Shown here: piece by piece, positions 47,901 to 56,717 of the stretch
How the letters are laid out: each line of letters starts with the position of its first letter
Position numbering within the stretch: the first letter of the stretch is position 1
From: an uncultured Pseudomonadota bacterium
GTDB lineage: Bacteria > Myxococcota_A > Bradymonadia > Bradymonadales > GCA-2716585
NCBI GenBank assembly: GCA_937123825.1
Contig: CAKZKQ010000404.1
Location: 1-64,000 of the forward strand
DNA: 64,000 bases
Direction of reading: 5' to 3'
Notes under the pieces: generated by a model
Told to the model about the DNA's origin: nothing
Databases searched by the model: none
Seen by the model: the letters and a program-made list of their open reading frames with translations, nothing else
Made by a program: the position numbers and the translations under genes

Positions 47901-48081
47901 GGACGAGCCGCAAGACGGCGAGCAGGAGTCCGGCCAGGAAGAGGAGGAGGCCACGCCCGAAGAAGAGCGCCGCGAGGCGATTGAGCAGCTCCTGGAGAAC
48001 CTCGAAGACAACGACGACAACTTCCAGCTCAAGAAGGCCCTCGAAGATGTGCCTGACCGCTACATTGAAAATGATTGGTGA
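44917..48081 (+). CDS. batB: BatB-BatC fusion with three PPC-like domains
   Basis: This 1054-aa protein has membrane helices, then a VWA domain with MIDAS D92-x-S94-x-S96 and LITDGEDHQGD. A further helix (FLFPALVLLLLATLL) and a lipobox-like SQGC follow. TPR repeats (VERGNQHIESGESAEALASY; AVANLSRSLESSDPELRFKAL) make the BatC part. Three modules follow, starting near residues 525, 680 and 810. Each opens with a Cys and EDND/EEND, and each closes L-x-x-C-x-x-D-x-D-W/F. These resemble bacterial pre-peptidase C-terminal domains. The tail is Glu/Gln/Asp-rich and ends with a BatC-like helix finishing NDW. VWA-TPR fusions are known; the PPC insertion is the oddity. Confidence 0.9.
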   Translation: MQWAEPQWLWALLLVPALSLLYGWHWWWKNQVARKLGNARLLARRSGRKQVLQFVLVMMALALSVVALARPQWGERARTVKREGIDVVLALDISRSMLAADVNPNRLRAAKDELTRVMKQLRGDRVGLVVFTGVSFAQAPLTTDYGAVKFYLRKLDPSDMPVGGTASGRALIDSIELLTGERIGRQKKEDDESLKPDNQIKRAKTQVVVLITDGEDHQGDPVAAAELAKERGIRVYTVGFGSAEGVPIPIVDQKGGRARYLRDRKGNTVYTRLNDGPLKEIAQMTGGQYFHYSDRGSIANAITQTLNELEKEELASLLRVEGEDRFHFFLFPALVLLLLATLLGERRGVHPAFWLRHRVTPGRHGDETQFEKMAKVLLLAPVVALAIGSQGCDTMYETFVRTKAPAVERGNQHIESGESAEALASYKAAAEQIPSSPGLFYDLGIGFLENTESDQAVANLSRSLESSDPELRFKALFHMGITHFRQEKWPEALEAFKGALKIKPDNMDAKVAFEVALMKVYPPCSALEDPLEDNDEREAATKMEEPEQKELTLCGEDEDWFAVPIYAGSIIRATATFTRLREREPGDPEMLPEPGMLRLVLFGPDGETVLGLSQDNPEDMKPPKEGEEKAERAIGPLKLTADMLEIAPGSRDLGQAFLRVVADGDLEFKYDVKLEVIPPCFAMEDDYEDNDSLEAAKPLQNSAEPQKLRVCEDDEDWFTYDVQPGDDLFIDVMSEMDAERQRLPVLDLALMDETGQEVLSTVEEVQTPAGRIYGVKLRGITEPRKVALRVRGMENKEQGPYSVSVYHYKPCGQSGGDDRLEENDRPEAATELPRGQGPVRHLRYCPGDPDFLKFAAQKDDQIQLGLAHEEFEDDPPAPPAPMVFRLLNAGGDTVVTDGQVIQVAPPQTSPIQQALGTEKIEEEEVSFMLEVDSPVMVPRFYSIIPLDGDKSQPPPQENQPQDGEQDDEENEDQEGDQEQSDQGDEGDKQQEPSEQDEPQDGEQESGQEEEEATPEEERREAIEQLLENLEDNDDNFQLKKALEDVPDRYIENDW

Positions 48082-49903
48082 CGCCGACAGGTCCGCGCGC
48101 CTGATCTCCAGACGCGCATGGGGCCTGTGGGGTGTGTTGGGGGCGATGGCGCTGCTGACGCTCTGGCCGCAGGCAGCGGTGGCCCAACAGGGCGAAGTCT
48201 CCATGACCACTTTGGTGGACAACCGCACCGTTCAGGTCGGCGATACGCTGGAGTACACCGTGTTGTTGGAGACCGGCGGCCGCCAGGACGTGCGCTTTGT
48301 GCTCCAGCCCAACTTTGGGACGCTGCGGCAGGTGGGTTCGAGCCGTGGAACCCAGTTCAAGGCCACCAACCAGGGCATGGCGCTGACCTACACCTTCAAT
48401 TTTGGCTTGGAGGCGGTCAAACCCGGCACCGTGACCATCAAAAGCCCGATCGCGCGCATTGGCGACAAGCAGGTTCAGGGCCGCGACCACAAGATCAAGG
48501 TGGTGGCGCGCGGCAAGCTGGACCCCAACGCCAAGAAGCAGACCGGGCCCGTGTCGTTGGAGCCCGTTTTCAGCACGTTGGAGCCCTACGTGGGCCAGCA
48601 GATCGAGGTTGAGTACGGCATGATGGTCGATGACCGTCAGGTGGGGGCCTTTGGTGCCGAGGTCCAGGACGTCAAGGTGCCCGACTTTGATGGGTTCTGG
48701 ACCGAAGACCTCAACCAGCGCGTGCGGGTCTCGGCCCAGCGGCGCAAAGTGGTCGATGGACGGCGCTACACTGTGCGCCCGCTTCAGGTCATGGCGGTCT
48801 TTCCGCTCCATGTCGGTGAGGTTGAGGTCGAGCCGATGACGATGGTGGGCAGCATCAGCGGCAGAAGGACGCTGCGGCGCCGCCGCATTGAGGTGTCGTC
48901 TCCCACTGTCAAACTCAAGGTCCGTCCGCTGCCCGCTGGTGCCCCCAAAGGCTTTCAAAAGGGCAACGTGGGCCAGTACAGCTTTGATGTGAAGGCCGAC
49001 AAGATCAAGGTGGCGGTGGGTGAGCCGCTGACGGTGCGCCTGAGGGTGCGCGGCGTGGGCATGATCGGGCGCGTGGAGCTACCCAAAATGCCCCAAAGCG
49101 AGCTTTACACGCTGCTGGAGCCCGTCGAAGACAAGAAAGTGGACGTGCGCGGCCGCGTGGTGGGCGGAGAGAAGGTCGCCGAGGTGGTCCTGACCCCCAA
49201 CAAAGAAGGGGTTTTGGAGATCCCGGCGTTGGTGATGCACACTTTTGACCCCGAACAAGGCAAGTATGTGTCGCTGTCGTCGCGCCCGATCAAGGTCAGG
49301 GTGTCTGGCAAGGCAGCGGCGCCCCCTCAGAAAGAGGTGGAGTTGATCGAGCGCGAAGGCACCGTGCCCGAATCGGTCCGCGTGGCCGAGCAGCCGCTGA
49401 GCCCGCTGCGTCCGATGCCTGTCATTGAACCCGTGGAGGTCAGCGACACGGTCTATGCGCGTCCCGTCTTTTGGGGGGCGCTGCTGGCGCCTCCGGTGGG
49501 CTACGTGCTGTGGTTGGTGCTGCTGGGCTGGCGCCGCCGTTCATTGGAAGACAACCCCAACCGTGCACGGCGCGGCGCGGCCAAACGCGGGGGCGCGCTC
49601 CTGGATGAGGCCAGCCGCCTGGCCGAGGCTGGAGACGCCGCGCGGGCCAGCGACAAGATCAAGGAGGCGCTGACGGACGTGTTGGCGGCGGGGCTGGAGG
49701 TGCCTCCTGGCAGTTTGTCGCGCAACCGCCTTGAGCGGCTTCTTGGCGACAAGGGGGTGGCCAAGGACACCATCAAGCTGGTTCTGGACGTGCGCGAGCG
49801 CTGCGACAGCGTGCGGTTTGCGGCAGGAGATGGCCGCGAGGCCAAGGCGCTGGTCATCGACGCTGGCAAACTGCTGAGCGATTTGAAGAAGGTGTTGGGC
49901 TGA
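48071..49903 (+). CDS. batD: BatD-like protein
   Basis: This 610-aa protein has a signal peptide (WGVLGAMALLTLWPQAAVAQQ) and BatD-type beta domains (VSMTTLVDNRTVQVGDTLEYTVLLE; DFDGFWTEDL, the conserved BatD W/F segment). A transmembrane helix (GALLAPPVGYVLWLVLLGW) leads to a cytosolic helical domain. The start at 48071 overlaps the end of the previous gene by 11 nt (translational coupling). BatD is the large periplasmic component found with BatA/B in nearly all Bat operons. Confidence 0.92.
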   Translation: MIGDADRSARLISRRAWGLWGVLGAMALLTLWPQAAVAQQGEVSMTTLVDNRTVQVGDTLEYTVLLETGGRQDVRFVLQPNFGTLRQVGSSRGTQFKATNQGMALTYTFNFGLEAVKPGTVTIKSPIARIGDKQVQGRDHKIKVVARGKLDPNAKKQTGPVSLEPVFSTLEPYVGQQIEVEYGMMVDDRQVGAFGAEVQDVKVPDFDGFWTEDLNQRVRVSAQRRKVVDGRRYTVRPLQVMAVFPLHVGEVEVEPMTMVGSISGRRTLRRRRIEVSSPTVKLKVRPLPAGAPKGFQKGNVGQYSFDVKADKIKVAVGEPLTVRLRVRGVGMIGRVELPKMPQSELYTLLEPVEDKKVDVRGRVVGGEKVAEVVLTPNKEGVLEIPALVMHTFDPEQGKYVSLSSRPIKVRVSGKAAAPPQKEVELIEREGTVPESVRVAEQPLSPLRPMPVIEPVEVSDTVYARPVFWGALLAPPVGYVLWLVLLGWRRRSLEDNPNRARRGAAKRGGALLDEASRLAEAGDAARASDKIKEALTDVLAAGLEVPPGSLSRNRLERLLGDKGVAKDTIKLVLDVRERCDSVRFAAGDGREAKALVIDAGKLLSDLKKVLG

Positions 49904-50760
49904 TGAAGGCACTGTGGCAATCGATGGCGGTGGCGGCGATCGTCTTGTGGTCGGCGTGTGCTGCGGCGCAGGCTCAACCCGCCGGTGACCAGCCTGCCGC
50001 GCAGGCGCAGGCCGCCAAACCCGATCCTGCGATTCTGGACGGCGAGGGCCGCAAGGCGGCCGAAGCTGCCTTGGGGGGCGATCACGCCGAGGCGGCGCGC
50101 CGCTACAAGGTGCTCCTGGACACGCGCGGCCCCGATCCGGTCCTGCTCTACAACCTGGGCACCTCATGGGCGCAGACCGATGAGCTTGGCAAGGCCTTGT
50201 GGGCGCTTGAGCGCGCGCGGCTGCGGGCGCCGTCGGATGGGGCCATCAAGCAAAACCTGGAGATCATCCGCCAGCGTGTTCGCGTGGCGCGCATGTCCCA
50301 GAAGGTTCGTGGTCGTTTGACCCAGGGCGATCCCGAGGGGGTCTTCTGGGTGCGGCTGCTGACGTCGTTTGGATGGTGGTGGTTGTTGGGGCCGCTGGTG
50401 CTTGGCAACCTGCTCTTCTTTGTCTTTTTGGGCCTGCGGCGCTCCAGCCCGGAGGGCGGCGTTCGAGACGCCTGGACGGTGGGCGCGGGTGTGATGGCGG
50501 TGCTGGTCTTGTTGGCGTTGGTGGGCGTTGTGGCCCGTCAGGCCGTGGTTGACAGCGTCACCGTGGGGGTGGTGCTGGGCAAGGGCGTTGGGCTGAGCGA
50601 CAACCCGGCGCCCACCACCGTGGGGCGACCGCACATCGACATGTATCAGGGGGCCGTGGTCCGCGTGTTGACCCAGCGAGAGGATGGTTGGTTCCAGATC
50701 CAGCTTGTGGATGGCACCCTGGGTTGGGTCCGCCAGCAGCACGTCGGGTTGGTGGACTGA
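49903..50760 (+). CDS. batE: BatE-like TPR and SH3-domain membrane protein
   Basis: This 285-aa protein has a signal peptide, one TPR pair (AAEAALGGDHAEAARRYKVLLD; LLYNLGTSWAQTDELGKALW) and two transmembrane helices. A C-terminal bacterial SH3 domain follows (GAVVRVLTQREDGWFQIQLVDGTLGWVRQQHV). This is the standard BatE arrangement. Its ATG overlaps the batD stop (TGATG), so it is coupled, and it closes the operon. Confidence 0.92.
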   Translation: MKALWQSMAVAAIVLWSACAAAQAQPAGDQPAAQAQAAKPDPAILDGEGRKAAEAALGGDHAEAARRYKVLLDTRGPDPVLLYNLGTSWAQTDELGKALWALERARLRAPSDGAIKQNLEIIRQRVRVARMSQKVRGRLTQGDPEGVFWVRLLTSFGWWWLLGPLVLGNLLFFVFLGLRRSSPEGGVRDAWTVGAGVMAVLVLLALVGVVARQAVVDSVTVGVVLGKGVGLSDNPAPTTVGRPHIDMYQGAVVRVLTQREDGWFQIQLVDGTLGWVRQQHVGLVD

Positions 50761-50874
50761 GTCCACTTTGTGGGCAGCGGAGCCGTCGGTCCGATAAAAG
50801 CTCGATGGGCGTTCCTTGCCCGCAGCCACGGCTTTGGGCGGTGGATCAATCCACGAGGTCCCAAAGGCCCCACC

Positions 50875-50903
50875 TTGTCTGTGTCCATTGCGGGGCTTAT
50901 CAT
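50875..50903 (+). promoter_or_regulatory. Sigma70-type promoter for the FHA gene
   Basis: TTGTCT (50875-50880), a 17-nt spacer and TATCAT (50898-50903) lie about 75 nt before the ATG at 50980. This separates the FHA gene from the Bat operon. Confidence 0.6.
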
Positions 50904-50979
50904 ATGATCTGAGTGTCGGCGCTGTGGGCGCTGCTCCAGTCGCGTGCAGATCCTCTTTGGGGGTCGGGGAAGCCGGAAC

Positions 50980-51834
50980 ATGGACATCTTCAAGTCACTT
51001 TTTGGCAATCTTCTTAAACAAAAGAAGCAGCAATACCAGGCCAACGTTCAGGCCCAGATTCACCGCAACACATTGGGCAAGGTTCAGTCGCGCGCATCCG
51101 ACGCCATGGCCGAGATGGACCGCAAGGTTTATGGCGCCCAGCACGCCGTGGAGGATCGGATCAAGGGCAAGCACCGCAAGAAGGCCCCGGGTGGACAAGA
51201 CAACAACGCGCCGCAGCCCGCCCAAAAGGCCCAGGGCGGTGGAGGTGGCGGCGGTGGTCAGGCGCCCGGTCGAGCGCCGGGCCGAGGTCCGGGACGAGCC
51301 CCTGGTGGTCAGGCGCCCACTGGTCCGGGGGCGCGCCCGGCTGGGGGTTGGTTGACGGCGCCTCCTCAGGCAGGAGGGCGACCCGCCGGACCCCCGCAAG
51401 CGCAGAGGGCGCAGCCCCAGGGCGGTTTTGGCCGCCCGGCAGGCGGCGTGCCCAACTACAGCGCGCAAGGCGGCGGGGGTGGTCAAGAGCGGACGCAGGC
51501 GATCGACATCCGAGGTTTGGAGAAGGCGCAGCAGCAGCAGGTCGTGGGGTGGATTGTGGCGCAAAGCGGCAACCACAGAGGGATGGACTTTCGGCTCTTT
51601 GACGGCAAAAACGTCATTGGGACGGCGGCCAACTGCGACCTTGTGGTGACCGACCCCTATTTGTCCGCGCGTCACTGCACGATCCGTTATGAGAACGGAA
51701 ACTTTATGATCATCGACCTCGACAGTCGAAACGGCACCTACGTCAACCAAAAGCGCATCTCTAAAGAAGAGCTTATCGACAACGACACCGTTCGGCTGGG
51801 CAAAACCGAGTTTAAGTTCAAAGCCCTTTATTGA
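50980..51834 (+). CDS. FHA-domain protein with Gly/Pro/Gln-rich linker
   Basis: This 284-aa protein has a basic helical N-terminus (FKSLFGNLLKQKKQQYQANVQAQ in part) and about 100 residues of G/A/P/R/Q low complexity. A C-terminal FHA domain follows, with the phosphothreonine-binding set: GTAANCDLVV (R replaced by A-A), YLSARHCTI and DSRNGTYVN. FHA domains read phosphothreonine, which fits a genome with Hanks kinases. Note that the usual Arg after the first Gly is not obvious. A strong terminator follows at 51880-51910. Confidence 0.9.
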   Translation: MDIFKSLFGNLLKQKKQQYQANVQAQIHRNTLGKVQSRASDAMAEMDRKVYGAQHAVEDRIKGKHRKKAPGGQDNNAPQPAQKAQGGGGGGGGQAPGRAPGRGPGRAPGGQAPTGPGARPAGGWLTAPPQAGGRPAGPPQAQRAQPQGGFGRPAGGVPNYSAQGGGGGQERTQAIDIRGLEKAQQQQVVGWIVAQSGNHRGMDFRLFDGKNVIGTAANCDLVVTDPYLSARHCTIRYENGNFMIIDLDSRNGTYVNQKRISKEELIDNDTVRLGKTEFKFKALY

Positions 51835-52229
51835 CCCGGGGCAAATGTCCCGCGTTTGATGATTTGTCGATCGCTTCAGGCCATCCGAGCACTGCCGGGT
51901 GGCTTTTTTTGTGCCTTGGTGCCGGTCTGCGTCCGCGCAAGACACGCCGTCGTGCCTGTTTTGGGCTCCTGGCGACCCTCAGAAAGAAATGTCCTTTGGG
52001 GTTGCGGGGTTTACTCCTGGGCGTGAGCGATTAACCTTCTCTACTGGGGCGCGTCGAGGCCATACGCTGACGCATCCTTGATGTGAAGGGGGTTGGACTG
52101 CCCCTGTGTGCCAAACCGCAGTGTGGCTTTGGCCTTTTGTGCATCGTGCTGCATCCCCTGACCAACGTGTGTTGGTGTGGTGCGGGCGATCAATTCGGCG
52201 AACAACACCGAGTGAACGAGAGAGTGCCC
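51835..52229. other. Intergenic region between the FHA gene and sppA
   Basis: These 395 bases contain the FHA terminator. The rest shows no gene and no convincing promoter. The sppA frame is open upstream to 52083, but that stretch is Cys-rich and not SppA-like. Confidence 0.5.
51880..51910 (+). terminator. Strong Rho-independent terminator
   Basis: GCCATCCG (51880-51887) pairs with CGGGTGGC (51896-51903) including one G-U pair, followed by seven T residues. Confidence 0.85.
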
Positions 52230-54017
52230 ATGCTGCGAGCCATCGCCGTTCTGCTCATCAACCTCATCAACCTTATGCGAAGCAGCCTGCGTCGTCTGAC
52301 GCGTCTTTTGCCGGGTCGAAAAGAGCCTCCAAGGCGCTACGTGCGCGTCAAGTTGCCCACGGGCGTGGAGTTGACCGGCAAGGCCCGCAAGATCGGGCCG
52401 ATCAAGATTGGTTTGCCCAGCAAGGGTTCGTGGTGGGTTTTTGACAACCTCCTCAAGCGCCTGGCGCGCGACCGCGACGTCGAGGGGATCTACTTCAAGG
52501 CCGAAAAAGGCCCTGCCAGCCTGGTCGATGCCGCCGCGGTGGCCGATCGCCTGGCCAAGGTGCGCCGCGCGGGCAAGCGCGTGGTCTGTCACATGGACCA
52601 GGGCATGGTCAAAGACTACGTGGTGGCCACCGCCGCCGACACGGTCACCATGACCCCTCCTGGCAGGCTCTACTCCTTTGGGCTGCGTCTGGAGATGATG
52701 TTCCTGGCCGATGCCTTTGAGAAGGCGGGGATCAAGGCTCAGTTCGTCAACCTGGGGCGTTACAAGACGGCCATGCACCGCTTTACGCGCAGCGCCATGA
52801 CCCGGCCCCAGATGATCATGATGCAGCAGCTTGCCCACGGCATGAACCAGCACATCGCTGATCGCATCGCGCGCCGCCGTGGCATCTCGGCCCAAGACGC
52901 CCAGGAGCTTTTTGCCCGCGCCCCCATCTCGGGCCGCGACGCTCGCCGCCTTGGTTTTGTCGATCACACCATCTACGCCGATGCCCTTGAAGAGACGCTC
53001 CAGCAAGAGGGCGACTGCAACCGCGCGGTGGAGTTGATCACCTCGGAAAAATACCTGGCGACCTCGCTGCCGCCCTTTGAGTGGAAGCCGCTTGGTCGGC
53101 GCAAAAAGCCGCAAGTGGCCGTTCTGGACCTCAAAGGGACCATCATGCAGGGCAACGAAGGCGGCCTGACCGGCCAGATTCGCAACGCTCTGACCCCCGA
53201 GCCGGTCATCAAAGCCGTCCAGGCGCTGGCCAAAGACAAGTCCGTCAAGGCCGTCGTGCTGCGCATCGACTCGCCCGGCGGTTCGGCGCTGGCCAGCGAC
53301 CTGATGTGGCGCCAGATCCGCAAACTGGCCGAGTCCAAGCCCGTCATCGCCTCGCTGGGCAACGTGGCCGCAAGCGGTGGCTACTACATCGCCGTGGCCG
53401 CCCACGAGATCGTGGCCCACCCCGAGACCATCACGGGCTCCATCGGCGTCATCGCCGGGAAGCTCTCGGGCGGCGAGCTGCTCGAAAAACTCGGCGTGCG
53501 TTTTGACCACGTGGACGACGGGCATGGTTCTGGGTTCATGAGCCTGACCAGCGCCCTGGGCGAAGACGAGATGATCAACCTGCGGCGCGACATCCGCGGC
53601 TTCTACCGCCGCTTCCTGCACCGCGTCTCGCAGGGCCGCAAGATCAGCCGCCGCAAGGTGCACCGCCTGGGACGCGGGCGCGTCTACACCGGCTCCAGGG
53701 CCAAGGCCGTGGGTCTGGTCGACCACCTTGGCGGCCTTGAAGACGCCATTGAGATCGCCTGCAAGCGCGCCAGCGTGGAGCGCGACGATGTGGCGCTGCG
53801 CTTTGTCGATCACAGCCGCGCGTCGGTCAAAGGCCTGCTGGGCGCTGGCGCCACCGCCAGCTTTGAAGACGCCCCCAAGACCAGCGACAACGCTGAAGTG
53901 GGCCAGCAGTTGGCTGCCGAGCTGATCCCCGAAGACCTCCACCCCTACCTGGCCGCGGCGATGCTCATGCGCAAGCCCAGCGCCCTGGCGCTCATGCCCG
54001 CGCTGCCCCAGACTTGA
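52230..54017 (+). CDS. sppA: Signal peptide peptidase A-type serine protease
   Basis: This 595-aa protein has the long (67-kDa) SppA layout of two related halves. The N-terminal membrane segment is MLRAIAVLLINLINLM. The general-base Lys is in the first half (LGRYKTAMHRF), and the nucleophile Ser is in NVAASGGYYIAVAA in the second, next to DSPGGSALASD and GSIGVIAGK. It degrades signal peptides left in the membrane. The start at 52230 is chosen because it begins the anchor; upstream frame is not conserved-looking. Confidence 0.93.
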   Translation: MLRAIAVLLINLINLMRSSLRRLTRLLPGRKEPPRRYVRVKLPTGVELTGKARKIGPIKIGLPSKGSWWVFDNLLKRLARDRDVEGIYFKAEKGPASLVDAAAVADRLAKVRRAGKRVVCHMDQGMVKDYVVATAADTVTMTPPGRLYSFGLRLEMMFLADAFEKAGIKAQFVNLGRYKTAMHRFTRSAMTRPQMIMMQQLAHGMNQHIADRIARRRGISAQDAQELFARAPISGRDARRLGFVDHTIYADALEETLQQEGDCNRAVELITSEKYLATSLPPFEWKPLGRRKKPQVAVLDLKGTIMQGNEGGLTGQIRNALTPEPVIKAVQALAKDKSVKAVVLRIDSPGGSALASDLMWRQIRKLAESKPVIASLGNVAASGGYYIAVAAHEIVAHPETITGSIGVIAGKLSGGELLEKLGVRFDHVDDGHGSGFMSLTSALGEDEMINLRRDIRGFYRRFLHRVSQGRKISRRKVHRLGRGRVYTGSRAKAVGLVDHLGGLEDAIEIACKRASVERDDVALRFVDHSRASVKGLLGAGATASFEDAPKTSDNAEVGQQLAAELIPEDLHPYLAAAMLMRKPSALALMPALPQT

Positions 54018-54084
54018 CGTTATTGCCCGGCCACGGCACGCTCCCAGACTGTCTTTGACGTTCAGCGCCGAACAAAACCTGGCC

Positions 54085-54113
54085 TTCTGGTGTTGCACCC
54101 GTCAGCACCAGAA
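54085..54113 (+). terminator. Hairpin between sppA and the lipoprotein gene
   Basis: TTCTGGTG (54085-54092) pairs with CACCAGAA (54106-54113); no U-tract follows. It may be a weak terminator or mRNA-stability element. Confidence 0.35.
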
Positions 54114-54192
54114 TGACAGACCGTCAAAGGGCAAGGTGTGTGTGCGCTTTGCCCCCACGCGGCGCTCCTTGTGAACGACACGCGGAGATGAC

Positions 54193-54855
54193 ATGAAGCC
54201 AAGCGGCTTGCTCCATATTCTGGCCTTCGGGCTCCTGACGCTTTCCCTGATGGCCTGCGCCCCATCACTGCCCCAGCAGGTGGTGACGCAATACGGCGAG
54301 GCCGTCGCCGCCGATGATCCCCGCGAGGCGTATGAGTTGCTCTCGCCGGATTTGAAGGCGCGCGTCAGTTTCAAGGACTTCAAGGCGGCCTGGAGCGAGC
54401 GTCGCAAGGGCCTTGATGAGTATTCGCTGGAGATGCGCGCTGCGGGCGACAACCCCGCCCGAGTGCAGGCGACCATGTCCTACACCGACTACGACACCCT
54501 CCAGATGCGTCTGACAGACGACGGGTGGAAGATCACCAGCGGCGTGCTCTCGCTTTACAGCCAGGAGACCCCGCGCGAAGCGTTGGTGTCGTTTGTGCGC
54601 GCGCTTGAAGGGCGCCGCTACGAGGTGTTGATGGGCTTTGTGCCCAGCAAATACGCCCAGCACATGAGCGCCGAGAGCCTCAAAGAGGACTTTGAGGCCC
54701 GCAAAGATGAGATTGACGAGTTGGTCGTGGATTTGAAGGCCAATCTGGACAGTCCCATCACGGAGCGAGAGGACGTGGCGTACATGCAGTACGGCTCGCG
54801 CAAGCTGACCTTTGTGCTCGAAGACGGCTTGTGGAAGATCGAAGACCCCGGGTGA
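54193..54855 (+). CDS. Lipoprotein of unknown function
   Basis: This 220-aa protein has a signal peptide with lipobox LMAC (TLSLMACAPSLP). The mature part shows two similar halves, each starting with a helix and ending in a beta-hairpin that closes with a W-K-I motif (TDDGWKITSG; EDGLWKIEDPG). This recalls DUF4878/NTF2-like folds duplicated in tandem; that reading is tentative. The start has GGAGATG. It follows sppA after a hairpin. Confidence 0.7.
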   Translation: MKPSGLLHILAFGLLTLSLMACAPSLPQQVVTQYGEAVAADDPREAYELLSPDLKARVSFKDFKAAWSERRKGLDEYSLEMRAAGDNPARVQATMSYTDYDTLQMRLTDDGWKITSGVLSLYSQETPREALVSFVRALEGRRYEVLMGFVPSKYAQHMSAESLKEDFEARKDEIDELVVDLKANLDSPITEREDVAYMQYGSRKLTFVLEDGLWKIEDPG

Positions 54856-54863
54856 CGCCGGGG

Positions 54864-54881
54864 CCTGCCGTCTTTGGCAGG
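54864..54881. terminator. Hairpin between convergent genes
   Basis: CCTGCC (54864-54869) pairs with GGCAGG (54876-54881), 6-nt loop. It lies between the lipoprotein stop and the glutaredoxin stop, so it may act for both strands, but it lacks a proper U-tract. Confidence 0.4.
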
Positions 54882-54892
54882 TGCTGTGTCCT

Positions 54893-55153
54893 TCAGGAGA
54901 TTTTGAGCATCTCGTCGAGCTTGCCCTGCCTGTCCAGGGCGTTGATGTCATCAAACCCGCCCACCGCCACCCCATCAATGAAAATCTGCGGCACTGTGGT
55001 GCGCCCCGTGACCTGAACCAGCCAGCTGCGCTTGGCCCGGTCACCCATGACGTTGGTTTCGTCGTAGTTGATGCCTTTGTGATCAAGCAGGCGTTTGGCG
55101 GCGTGGCAGTAACCGCAGTAGGGGGTTGTGTAGATTTTGACTTCGGCAGCCAT
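54893..55153 (-). CDS. Glutaredoxin
   Basis: This 86-aa protein has the dithiol active site CGYC (YTTPYCGYCHAAKRLL), the cis-Pro TVPQIFIDG and the GG-D glutathione-binding GGFDDI. It reduces disulfides or protein-glutathione mixed disulfides in the cytosol. The start at 55153 (MAAEVKIYT) is preceded by GGAGG and gives the normal glutaredoxin length. It is convergent with the lipoprotein gene and 154 nt from the transporter gene. Confidence 0.95.
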   Translation of the reverse strand: MAAEVKIYTTPYCGYCHAAKRLLDHKGINYDETNVMGDRAKRSWLVQVTGRTTVPQIFIDGVAVGGFDDINALDRQGKLDEMLKIS

Positions 55154-55307
55154 GATTGTTGCCTCCGTGGGCGCGCGAGAGCCGTTGTGGCTTGTCCGCG
55201 CCTTTGGTTGAGCGCCGGGCCGCTTTTTTGGGCCTGACGAGAGCGTGTGTTGTCGCCTCACCGGGTCTGGTGGGCAAGGGACATGATGTGGGTCGTGTGG
55301 GTTGGGT

Positions 55308-56717
55308 TCACAACACCAGCAACCAGAAGATGGTCACCGGTGCGGCAATGCCAAACAAGATCGTGGTGTAGCCAATGATGTCGCGGGCTTTGAGGCCCAT
55401 GATGCCCAGCAGCGGCAACGCCCAGAAGGGCTGCAGCATGTTGGTCCAGGCGTCGCCATAAGCCAGCGCCATGATCGCTTTGGAGGGGTCCAAACCCAGC
55501 TCTTTGGCCGCGTTCATCAGCACCGGGCCCTGGACGGCCCACTGGCCGCCTCCCGAGGGCACAAAGAGGTTGACCAGCCCGGCGGAGAGGTAGGCAAAAA
55601 TGGGGAAGGTGGTGGCGTTGGAGATGGAGACAAAGAAGTCGCTGAGTTGAACGATGAGCCCGCTGGCTTTGAGCATGCCCAGGATCCCAAAGTAGAGCGG
55701 GAATTGGAGCACGATCCCCACGGCGCCTTTGGCCCCATCGGCGGCGGCGCGGCCATAGGAGCGCGGCGAGCCGTGCAGGAGGAGCCCGGCGGCCAGGAAG
55801 AAGAGGTTGACGGTGTTGAGGTTGAGGGCCTTGAAGCCCTGGGTCACAAAGGCGTGGCCCACGTAGGCCAGGCAGAGGCCGCCCAGCAGCGCTGGGATCA
55901 CCAGTGAGTCTTCCAGAGCGGCGATGATGGGGTGCTGGGTGCCGTCTCCTTTGGCGACCTTGACCAGCTTGGGGCTGGCGCTCCTGGTGGGGCCAGAGAA
56001 GGGCACGCAGTCGGCCTCGTTGCGCGGGGTCAGCAGGTAGTAGACCAGGACCGTGGTGATGATGAGGCTGACGGTGACCACCAGGTTGAGGCCGCTAAAG
56101 AGGGTCTGGTCTACGGGGATGACGCCGACGGTCTTTTCTAGGAAGTGGCCCGACTCGGCCACCTTCAGCGGCGCCGAGCCAGACAGGCCCCCGTGCCACA
56201 CCAGGAGCCCGCTGTACGCGGCGGCGCCCATCAAGGGGTAGTGGAGGGCTTTGCCGCGCTCGGCCCAGGAGCGGCCAATCTCGCGCGCCAGCAATGCCCC
56301 TGCCACGGCCCCCAGGCCCCAGTGGATGTAGCCTGAGACGCACGACACCAGCGCGACCACGGCGCTGGCCTGTGCGGCGCTGCGGGGGATGGCGGCCAGC
56401 TTGTCGATGAGGCGTTGGATGGGGGGGCTGAGCGCAAAGGCGTAGCCGGTGACCAGGACCAGGACCATTTGAAAGGCGAACTGGAGCCCGCCAGCGCCAA
56501 AGAGGGCGCCGCCCCAGCCGCCGATGAGGACCTTGTTGAGGCGCTCGGCCATGGGCAACTGCGCCACGGCTTGTCCGGTCGTGACCGCCAGGGCCAAAAC
56601 CAGCAGCGTCAGCAGGACAGCCAGGACAAAGGGCGAGGGGACAAAACGGCCCGCCAGGCGACTCATGACCTGTCCGAGGCGGTTGATGGCGCTCTTGGGT
56701 CGGGTGTCGGCGCTCAT
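55308..56717 (-). CDS. atoE: Short-chain fatty acid transporter (AtoE family)
   Basis: This 469-aa protein has about 12 membrane spans and AtoE landmarks: RFVPSPFVLAVLLTLLV, GYIHWGLGAV, HGGLSGSAPLKVAE and a PSGGGQWAVQGPV motif near the end. It is predicted to take up acetoacetate/butyrate-type short-chain acids. Its ATG overlaps the xseB stop (ATGA), so it is translationally coupled to the exonuclease genes. That pairing is positional only. Confidence 0.92.
   Translation of the reverse strand: MSADTRPKSAINRLGQVMSRLAGRFVPSPFVLAVLLTLLVLALAVTTGQAVAQLPMAERLNKVLIGGWGGALFGAGGLQFAFQMVLVLVTGYAFALSPPIQRLIDKLAAIPRSAAQASAVVALVSCVSGYIHWGLGAVAGALLAREIGRSWAERGKALHYPLMGAAAYSGLLVWHGGLSGSAPLKVAESGHFLEKTVGVIPVDQTLFSGLNLVVTVSLIITTVLVYYLLTPRNEADCVPFSGPTRSASPKLVKVAKGDGTQHPIIAALEDSLVIPALLGGLCLAYVGHAFVTQGFKALNLNTVNLFFLAAGLLLHGSPRSYGRAAADGAKGAVGIVLQFPLYFGILGMLKASGLIVQLSDFFVSISNATTFPIFAYLSAGLVNLFVPSGGGQWAVQGPVLMNAAKELGLDPSKAIMALAYGDAWTNMLQPFWALPLLGIMGLKARDIIGYTTILFGIAAPVTIFWLLVL

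Noticed and set aside
45640-48228. 862-aa minus-strand open frame opposite batB/C
   Set aside because: It is the antisense of a clear VWA/TPR gene in a coupled operon; it has no start signal and no recognisable domain.
52041-54098. 685-aa minus-strand open frame opposite sppA
   Set aside because: The sense strand holds all SppA motifs; this frame is compositionally a shadow.
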